Origin: an uncultured Prevotellaceae bacterium
GTDB lineage: Bacteria; Bacteroidota; Bacteroidia; Bacteroidales; Muribaculaceae
Assembly: GCA_900316835.1 (NCBI GenBank)
Contig: ONEL01000013.1
Location: 38,448-102,447, forward strand
DNA length: 64,000 nucleotides
Direction of reading: 5' to 3'
Of the stretch, positions 58,533 to 64,000 are shown piece after piece. Within the stretch, counting starts at the first letter, position 1. Each line of letters begins with the position of its first letter. The position numbers and the translations under genes were made by a program. Below the pieces are notes generated by a model, which was given only the letters and a program-made list of their open reading frames with translations, was not told the origin of the DNA and ran no database searches.

Positions 58533-58805
58533 ATGTATAAACTGCGTTACACTCGGGATGCTGAGAATGATTTAAAGAGATTAAAGAAAAACGAGCCATT
58601 GGCATTTAAAAAGGTAGGCAAGTTGCTTATAGAGCTGATGGAACATCCCACTACTGGTACAGGGCATCCACATTTATTGTCGGGTGACAGGAATGGACAG
58701 TGGGCAAGATCAATCACTAAGAAACACAGGCTGGTTTATAAGATCGAAGAAGAATTTATTGTTGTTATTGTGTTGAGCGCAATAGGTCATTATGATGACA
58801 GATAA
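58533..58805 (+). CDS. YoeB/Txe-family ribosome-dependent mRNA endonuclease toxin
   Basis: 90 residues. The pattern YTRDAENDLKRLKK, TTGTGHPHLLSGDRNGQWAR, KKHRLVYKIEEE, and GHYDDR follows YoeB, which cleaves mRNA at the ribosomal A site. The positions aligned with the E. coli catalytic Arg65 and His83 are kept (Arg66, His86), but that of Glu46 is His47. Sequence length and the W-x-R core are otherwise normal. The pair stands between two perfect 31-bp repeats. Confidence 0.9.
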   Translation: MYKLRYTRDAENDLKRLKKNEPLAFKKVGKLLIELMEHPTTGTGHPHLLSGDRNGQWARSITKKHRLVYKIEEEFIVVIVLSAIGHYDDR

Positions 58806-58841
58806 CTAATATTATATTTTACACTCTGTTGTGGCAATAGA

Positions 58842-58872
58842 ATTCCTACCTTTGCACCCAAATAATTGAAAA
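58842..58872 (+). repeat. 31-bp direct repeat, right copy (helicase promoter region)
   Basis: Identical to 58174-58204. Its TACCTTTG (58847-58854) is the likely -7 box of the DEAD-box helicase gene, whose ATG follows 12 bp after the repeat. Confidence 0.9.
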
Positions 58873-58884
58873 AACTACTCCTAA

Positions 58885-60711
58885 ATGACGACATTTAAAG
58901 AACTGGGCGTGCGTGACGACTTGCTGCGCGCTATAGAACTGATGGGATATGAAAAGCCAATGCCCATTCAGGAAATGGTAATTCCTCACTTGCTAAATGA
59001 AGATACCGATGTGGTGGGACTGGCGCAGACTGGCACTGGCAAGACTGCGGCTTTTGGGTTGCCCACACTGCAGCGCATCGACACATCATCGCGCGAGACA
59101 CAAGCTCTAATCCTGGACCCCACTCGCGAACTGTGCTTGCAAACTAAGACCGACCTTGAGGACTATGCCCGCTTTGTGGACGGGCTGGAGGTGCTGGCGG
59201 TGTATGGCGGTGCGGCTATTGAGCCACAAATCAAAGCTGTGAAACGTGGCGTGCAGGTGATAGTGGCAACTCCAGGACGCCTGCAGGACCTCATTCGCCG
59301 TGGAGTGGTGAAGCTAGATGCTGTGCGCACCGTAATCCTCGACGAGGCCGACGAGATGCTCAACATGGGCTTCATCGACGATATTAATGAAATCTTGATT
59401 AATGTTCCCGACGAGCGCAAGATGTTGCTCTTTAGCGCCACCATGCCTCGCGAGATCGCTAATATAGCCAAGGACTTCATGCACAACCCTGTGGAGTTTG
59501 TCGCCGGCACTCGCAATGAGAGTTCGGCCAATGTGCGACACATCTACTACATGGTGAAGGCTAGCGACAAATATCAAGCCCTCAAGCGCATTGTGGACTA
59601 CTTGCCACGCATCTATGGCATTGTGTTTTGCCGCACGCGTGCCAGTGCTCAGGAGGTGGCGTCGATGCTTATTCAGGACGGATATGATGCCGACGCTCTG
59701 CATGGCGACTTGTCGCAAGCTCAGCGCGATGCTGTGATGAAAAAATTCCGCGAGCGCAACTTGCAACTGCTCGTGGCTACCGACGTGGCAGCCCGTGGCC
59801 TCGACGTGAACAATCTCACACACATCATCAGCTACAGTCTCCCCGACGATAATGACATCTACAACCACCGAAGCGGTCGCACCGGACGTGCGGGAAAGAC
59901 AGGAATCTCAATCGCTATTATCCACAGCCGTGAGCGCAACAAGCTCAAGCAAATAGAAAAGCACATTGGCAAGGAATTTGAACGCCGTGAGGTGCCCAAG
60001 GCTGAGGAAATCATTGAGAAACAACTTTTCAACCTTGCCGACAAGCTGGAGAATGTGGAGGTGCGCGAGGACGACATAGCCCCTTACTTGCCCGGGGTGC
60101 TTAAGAAACTGTCGTGGCTCAGTGGTGAGGATGTGGTGAAACGCTTGATGTCGCTGGAGTTTAACCGCTTGCTGGAATATTACAAGAAAGCTCCAGTGCT
60201 CGACATTGTGCCCGAGAAGAAAGAACGCACTCGTGGCGAGAAGAAACAACGCAAACCCAATGGTGAGAAAGACCGCCGCACGGGCGAGGAAGGCTATGAG
60301 CGCGTGTTTATAAATGTGGGTAAAGCTCAGGGTTTCTATGCCCCCGATCTCATTCGCATGATCAATAGCACCGAGGGAGGAAAGAAAGTGGGAGTGGGTC
60401 GCATCGACCTCTTGACTAACTACACTCTCTTTGATGTGCAACAAGGCGAGGCGCACACTGTTATCAAAGCATTGCGCAACAGTGAGTTCTACGGCAAGAG
60501 GCTCTACTTGGAACTTGCCGATGCTAATAAAGATTATGCTGCCATCAGTCTTGATGGAGAGGTTAAAAAAAATCGCGCCGAGCGTCGCCGCATGAAGTTT
60601 GAGGCGATGGAGCGTGAACGCAGCCGTCGTCACGACCGCCGCAACCGTCGAGACGACCGTCGCACCCGTCGCGATGCCGAGCGGGGCTTCAAAAAGCGCG
60701 GGAAGAAATAA
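58885..60711 (+). CDS. DEAD-box ATP-dependent RNA helicase with DbpA-type RNA-binding domain
   Basis: 608 residues. RecA-like domain 1 has the Q motif (KPMPIQEMVIPHLL), AQTGTGKT, PTREL, TPGR, DEAD and SAT; domain 2 (~215-370) has VFCRTRASAQEVA, ATDVAARGLDV and HRSGRTGRAGKTG. A C-terminal DbpA-like RNA-binding fold (~470-550, RVFINVGKAQGFYAPDLIRM) is followed by a highly basic Arg-rich tail (ERERSRRHDRRNRRDDRR). The arrangement matches CsdA/DeaD-type helicases that help in ribosome assembly and RNA turnover, notably in the cold; the exact orthologue is not settled. The promoter is in the 31-bp repeat. Confidence 0.93.
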   Translation: MTTFKELGVRDDLLRAIELMGYEKPMPIQEMVIPHLLNEDTDVVGLAQTGTGKTAAFGLPTLQRIDTSSRETQALILDPTRELCLQTKTDLEDYARFVDGLEVLAVYGGAAIEPQIKAVKRGVQVIVATPGRLQDLIRRGVVKLDAVRTVILDEADEMLNMGFIDDINEILINVPDERKMLLFSATMPREIANIAKDFMHNPVEFVAGTRNESSANVRHIYYMVKASDKYQALKRIVDYLPRIYGIVFCRTRASAQEVASMLIQDGYDADALHGDLSQAQRDAVMKKFRERNLQLLVATDVAARGLDVNNLTHIISYSLPDDNDIYNHRSGRTGRAGKTGISIAIIHSRERNKLKQIEKHIGKEFERREVPKAEEIIEKQLFNLADKLENVEVREDDIAPYLPGVLKKLSWLSGEDVVKRLMSLEFNRLLEYYKKAPVLDIVPEKKERTRGEKKQRKPNGEKDRRTGEEGYERVFINVGKAQGFYAPDLIRMINSTEGGKKVGVGRIDLLTNYTLFDVQQGEAHTVIKALRNSEFYGKRLYLELADANKDYAAISLDGEVKKNRAERRRMKFEAMERERSRRHDRRNRRDDRRTRRDAERGFKKRGKK

Positions 60712-60776
60712 TACACATTTTTTGTTGGAGAGTTATAAAAAAACTGAGGCTGTTGCAAAAGTGTGATAAAAGGTGC

Positions 60777-60820
60777 AGCTCCCCCTCTAAGATAGAGGGG
60801 GCTCGGGGGAGTATGAACAC
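60777..60820 (+). repeat. CTCTAAGATAGAG-family palindrome, copy 3
   Basis: CCCCCTCTAAGATAGAGGGGG hairpin followed by CTCGGGGGAGTATGAACAC; the closest relative of the copy inside the hemerythrin gene. Confidence 0.75.
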
Positions 60821-60861
60821 ACAAGCCCTGCCTTATTCTTCTGATTAACAACATCTTCTGT

Positions 60862-60917
60862 GTTATCATACTCCTCCGCCCTTCGGGCACCTCCTCTATC
60901 TTAGAGGAGGAGTTCTC
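60862..60917 (-). repeat. CTCTAAGATAGAG-family palindrome, copy 4 (inverted)
   Basis: On the minus strand it reads CTCCTCCTCTAAGATAGAGG, a GCCCGAAGGGC hairpin, then GGAGGAGTATGATAAC, close to copy 1 at 14779-14830. Confidence 0.75.
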
Positions 60918-60957
60918 ATTAGATTCAGGAGTTTTGCAACACCCTCTAGTTTGTTTT

Positions 60958-63660
60958 TTACTTCTTGAGTGCCGCAAGGGTCTCTTGCAAGGTGGCGATT
61001 TTGCTTTGAGCGTCGGCTTGCTTCTTGCGCTCGGCGGCTACAACCGCCTCGGGAGCATTAGCCACAAAGCGCTCGTTGCTCAACTTCTTCTCCACGCTTG
61101 CCAAGAAGCCCTGGGTGTACTGCAACTCCTTCTCGAGTTTCTCAATCTCCTCCGCCACGTTGATGTTGTCTTGCAAGGGCACTGCCATCTCGGTGGTGCC
61201 AATCAGGAATGCGGCGGCGGTGGGATCTTTGCTGTCAACTTTCTCAATAGCGTCAACGCCAGCCAGCTTGAGGATTACAGGCTCATAAGCGTTGCTCCAG
61301 CTGTCGCTAATCACTTGCAGGTGCAACATGTCGCGGTTAGGAATGTTCTTGCTGGCGCGCACATTGCGCACGGCAGTAACAATCTCCTGGGCCTCGGCCA
61401 TTGCTTTCAGGGCATTGCCGTCAACGGGCTTAGCCTCGGGCAAGATGGCATACATGATGCTCTCACCATCCTCGCGGTCGCTGATGTGTTGCCACAGCTC
61501 CTCGCTGATGAATGGCATGAACGGATGGATGAGACGCAACAGCACGTCGAAGAATCCCAGCGTTGCATCCATTGTAGCGCGATCGATGGGCTGCTGGTAG
61601 GCTGGCTTGACAATCTCAAGATAGAGAGCCGAGAAATCTTCCCAGAAGAGTTTGTAGACCGCCATCAGCGCCTCGTTGAGGCGGAACTTGGTAAATAGGT
61701 CTTTAACCTCAGCAAGGGTGCTGTTGAGCTGAGCGTCAAACCACTCGATGGCTTGGCGACTGTGCTCGGGTTGCTCAATGCTGTCGCTGACCTCCCAGCC
61801 CTTAACCAGGCGGAATGCGTTCCAAATCTTGTTGTTGAAGTTGCGACCCTGCTCACACAGTGCCTCGTCGAAGAGGATGTCGTTGCCGGCGGGAGCACTG
61901 AGCATCATGCCCATGCGCACGCCATCGGCGCCAAACTTGTCGATGAGCATCAGTGGGTCGGGGCTGTTGCCCAGCGACTTCGACATCTTGCGTCCCAGCT
62001 TGTCGCGCACGATACCAGTGAAATAAACATTGCGGAACGGCATCTTGCCCACATACTCATAACCTGCCATGATCATTCGGGTCACCCAGAAGAAGATAAT
62101 GTCGGGCGCAGTAACAAGGTCGCTGGTGGGGTAGTAGTATTTTATCTCCTCATTGTCGGGATTGTTAATGCCGTCAAAGAGCGATATTGGCCACAGCCAT
62201 GAGCTGAACCATGTGTCGAGGGCATCCTCGTCCTGACGCAAGTCGTCGATGGTGATGTTCTCATAGCCTTCCATCATGCGTGCCTTCTCGAGTGCCTCCT
62301 CCTTGGTGAGTGCCACAACAAACTTCTCGCCCTCGTCCTCTCCGGTGGGCAGGAAATAGGCGGGAATGCGGTGTCCCCACCACAGCTGGCGGCTGATGCA
62401 CCAGTCCTGAATGTTCTCGAGCCAGTTGCGATAGGTGGTCTTGAACTTGGGTGGGAAGAACTTAATCTCATCGTTCATTACCGGTGGCAGGGCAATGTCG
62501 GCAAAGTGCTGCATGTTGATGAACCACTGCATGCACAAGCGTGGCTCAACAGCGGTGTCGCTGTTGCGCTCGCTGTAACCCACCTTGTTGTCATAGTCCT
62601 CAACCTTCTCCATCAAGCCGGCATTCTCAAGGTCCTTAACAATAGCCTTGCGCACCTCGTCGCGATGCATACCCACATAGAGTGGTGACTGGTCGCTGAT
62701 GGTGGCATCGGCATTGAAGATGTCGATGGTTTCCAGGTTGTGGGTCTTGCCAAGCATGTAGTCGTTAACGTCGTGGGCAGGTGTCACCTTGAGGCAGCCT
62801 GTACCAAACTCAATGTCGACATAGCGGTCCTCGATGACGGGAATCACGCGGTTCACAAGAGGAACAATCACCTTCTTGCCACGGAGCCACTGGTTCTTGG
62901 GGTCCTTGGGGTTGATGCACATGGCAGTGTCGCCCATGATGGTCTCGGGGCGAGTGGTTGCCACTACTGCATAGCGGCGGCCCTGAGCGTCGCGGTGAAC
63001 AATTTCGCCCTCGGCTCCGGTCTCGCCGGTCATGTCGTCGTCGGCAACATAATATCTAAGGTAATAAAGCTTGCTCTTTTCCTCGCGGTAGATAACCTCC
63101 TCGTTGCTCAGCGCCGTCTGGGCCTTAGGGTCCCAGTTCACCATGCGCAGGCCACGATAAATAAGGCCCTTGTTGTAGAGGTCGACAAAGACGCGTAGCA
63201 CGCTCTCGCTGCGTGTCTCATCCATTGTGAATGCTGTGCGGCTCCAGTCGCACGAGGCACCCAGCTTGCGCAACTGTTGCAAGATGATGCCTCCATGCTC
63301 GTGAGTCCAGTCCCAAGCATGCTTGAGAAACTCATCGCGAGTGAGATCGGTCTTCTTGATACCTTGCTCGGCAAGGCGTTTCACCACTTTGGCCTCGGTA
63401 GCGATGCTGGCATGGTCGGTGCCCGGCACCCACAACGCGTTCTTACCCTCCTGGCGCGCGCGTCGCATGAGGATGTCCTGAATGGTGTTGTTGAGCATGT
63501 GTCCCATGTGAAGCACGCCAGTCACGTTGGGGGGTGGAATCACGATGGTGTAAGGTTCACGCTCATCGGGGGTGGACTTAAACAATTCATGCTCTTCCCA
63601 GTATTTATACCATTTGTCTTCAACCGCTTTAGGGTCATACTTAGTAGCCAAAGTGTTCAT
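60958..63660 (-). CDS. valS: Valine--tRNA ligase
   Basis: 900 residues, class I synthetase that charges tRNA-Val. Signature [15 protein letters not shown] (HIGH region, ~44-58), the editing domain (~200-400, [16 protein letters not shown] and [16 protein letters not shown]), KMSKS at 558-562 ([13 protein letters not shown]), an anticodon-binding domain (~610-770) and the C-terminal coiled coil typical of ValRS ([20 protein letters not shown]). A promoter-like TATCTTTG lies upstream at 63706-63713 on the minus strand. Confidence 0.98.
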   Translation of the reverse strand: MNTLATKYDPKAVEDKWYKYWEEHELFKSTPDEREPYTIVIPPPNVTGVLHMGHMLNNTIQDILMRRARQEGKNALWVPGTDHASIATEAKVVKRLAEQGIKKTDLTRDEFLKHAWDWTHEHGGIILQQLRKLGASCDWSRTAFTMDETRSESVLRVFVDLYNKGLIYRGLRMVNWDPKAQTALSNEEVIYREEKSKLYYLRYYVADDDMTGETGAEGEIVHRDAQGRRYAVVATTRPETIMGDTAMCINPKDPKNQWLRGKKVIVPLVNRVIPVIEDRYVDIEFGTGCLKVTPAHDVNDYMLGKTHNLETIDIFNADATISDQSPLYVGMHRDEVRKAIVKDLENAGLMEKVEDYDNKVGYSERNSDTAVEPRLCMQWFINMQHFADIALPPVMNDEIKFFPPKFKTTYRNWLENIQDWCISRQLWWGHRIPAYFLPTGEDEGEKFVVALTKEEALEKARMMEGYENITIDDLRQDEDALDTWFSSWLWPISLFDGINNPDNEEIKYYYPTSDLVTAPDIIFFWVTRMIMAGYEYVGKMPFRNVYFTGIVRDKLGRKMSKSLGNSPDPLMLIDKFGADGVRMGMMLSAPAGNDILFDEALCEQGRNFNNKIWNAFRLVKGWEVSDSIEQPEHSRQAIEWFDAQLNSTLAEVKDLFTKFRLNEALMAVYKLFWEDFSALYLEIVKPAYQQPIDRATMDATLGFFDVLLRLIHPFMPFISEELWQHISDREDGESIMYAILPEAKPVDGNALKAMAEAQEIVTAVRNVRASKNIPNRDMLHLQVISDSWSNAYEPVILKLAGVDAIEKVDSKDPTAAAFLIGTTEMAVPLQDNINVAEEIEKLEKELQYTQGFLASVEKKLSNERFVANAPEAVVAAERKKQADAQSKIATLQETLAALKK

Positions 63661-64000
63661 AACAGTGTATTATATATATTCTTATTGTTATTTTTTTTCA
63701 AACTGCAAAGATAGTGAATACTTTTCAGTTTTCGGTTATATGCGCTTAGGTTTTTTATTATTCATTTTTTTTGTTTTAAGTTTTTGGTGGCTTGATTTGG
63801 TGAGGATAATAAAAAAAGGCGAGCATGGGGATAATAAAAAAAAAGGGAGGCCTGGGGATAAAAAAAAGGGGGCGTGCTTCGCACTTAAAATTAAATTAAA
63901 ATTAAATTAAAATTAATGACTATAAAATATGAGAATTTTTAAATTAATTTTTTAATCAATTTTAAGCGAAGCGCCCATTGCTGCTGGACAAGGCGTGCGT
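63661..64000. other. Spacer upstream of valS with low-complexity repeats
   Basis: Contains the valS -7 box (TATCTTTG, minus strand, 63706-63713). At 63803-63870 lie three to four copies of a GGGGATAA-poly(A) unit, then a GTGC-TTC-GCAC hairpin (63873-63883) like the small palindromes elsewhere, and a TTAAA-ATTAAA tandem (63884-63915). Another GCGAAGCGC element is at 63965-63973. No supported reading frame up to the window edge. Confidence 0.6.

Larger units (their letters stand above)
60746..60946. repeat. 201-bp MITE-like element with 17-bp terminal inverted repeats
   Basis: Arms 60746-60762 and 60930-60946 (GAGG.TGTTGCAAAA.T) are inverted with two mismatches. The interior carries two CTCTAAGATAGAG-family palindromes in opposite orientation. 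No reading frame. It lies between the convergent helicase and valS genes and may double as a transcription stop for both. Confidence 0.65.

Noticed and set aside
63572..63910. 112-codon frame at the right end of the window
   Set aside because: It overlaps the valS start and its promoter and then runs through poly(A)-rich low-complexity repeats.

Overview
This 64 kb window reads as chromosome of a gut-type member of the Bacteroidales (Bacteroidota), most likely near Muribaculaceae or Prevotellaceae; the family-level placement is inference. The signs are a SusC/SusD pair, a MurF-Alr fusion, two PorU-like C25 peptidases, a type IX secretion (T9SS) C-terminal sorting domain, GSCFA and DUF4302 proteins, and many promoters of the Bacteroidota type (-7 box TAnnTTTG, sometimes with a TTTG or TTG box about 20 bp upstream). 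Genes lie on both strands, and no rRNA, tRNA, CRISPR array, phage or intact transposase was seen.

Layout. 1-5.6 kb: two tandem PorU-like peptidases, the first cut by the window edge. 5.8-8.1 kb: an MBOAT O-acyltransferase with an SGNH-like partner. 8.3-13.5 kb: rplU-rpmA, an Ig-like lipoprotein, glycyl-tRNA synthetase and an FKBP lipoprotein. 13.5-19.9 kb: a DUF3108 protein flanked by repeat-rich spacers, then a 1589-residue leucine-rich-repeat protein with two starch-binding-like modules and a T9SS sorting domain. 20-30.8 kb, minus strand: CNNM/CBS transporter, lptC, outer-membrane barrel, small membrane protein, FtsB/DivIC-like protein, trmD, phosphoethanolamine-transferase-like protein, murF-alr and a GSCFA protein. 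31.2-36.4 kb: two divergent secreted proteins that share an almost identical dockerin-like module. 36.5-42.2 kb: panC, panD, ffh, a polytopic membrane protein, a small barrel, and a thioredoxin-fold protein without its CxxC, preceded by a compact GC-rich structured leader. 42.7-52.6 kb: a SusC-SusD-zinc metallohydrolase-DUF4302 operon followed by a third dockerin-type protein. 52.9-54.2 kb: a hemerythrin/RIC-like protein overlapping a LuxR regulator with a degenerate receiver domain. 54.4-63.7 kb: pepD, an OPT transporter, a YoeB-type toxin-antitoxin pair inserted between two perfect 31-bp direct repeats, a DEAD-box helicase and valS.

How genes work together. Envelope biogenesis dominates: PorU-like sortases and a T9SS cargo, LptC, MurF-Alr, FtsB-like protein, the MBOAT/SGNH pair and the PEtN transferase. 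Nutrient handling is the second theme: SusCD with a metallohydrolase, an OPT peptide transporter, the dipeptidase PepD and a GH10-like hydrolase. Pantothenate synthesis is represented by panC-panD.

The less ordinary content is in small DNA. Several families of short palindromic repeats recur in the spacers, one of them inside the hemerythrin reading frame. Tandem arrays form the translation-initiation region of murF-alr. Several structured-leader candidates are present. All assignments come from reading the sequence; no database search or folding program was run.
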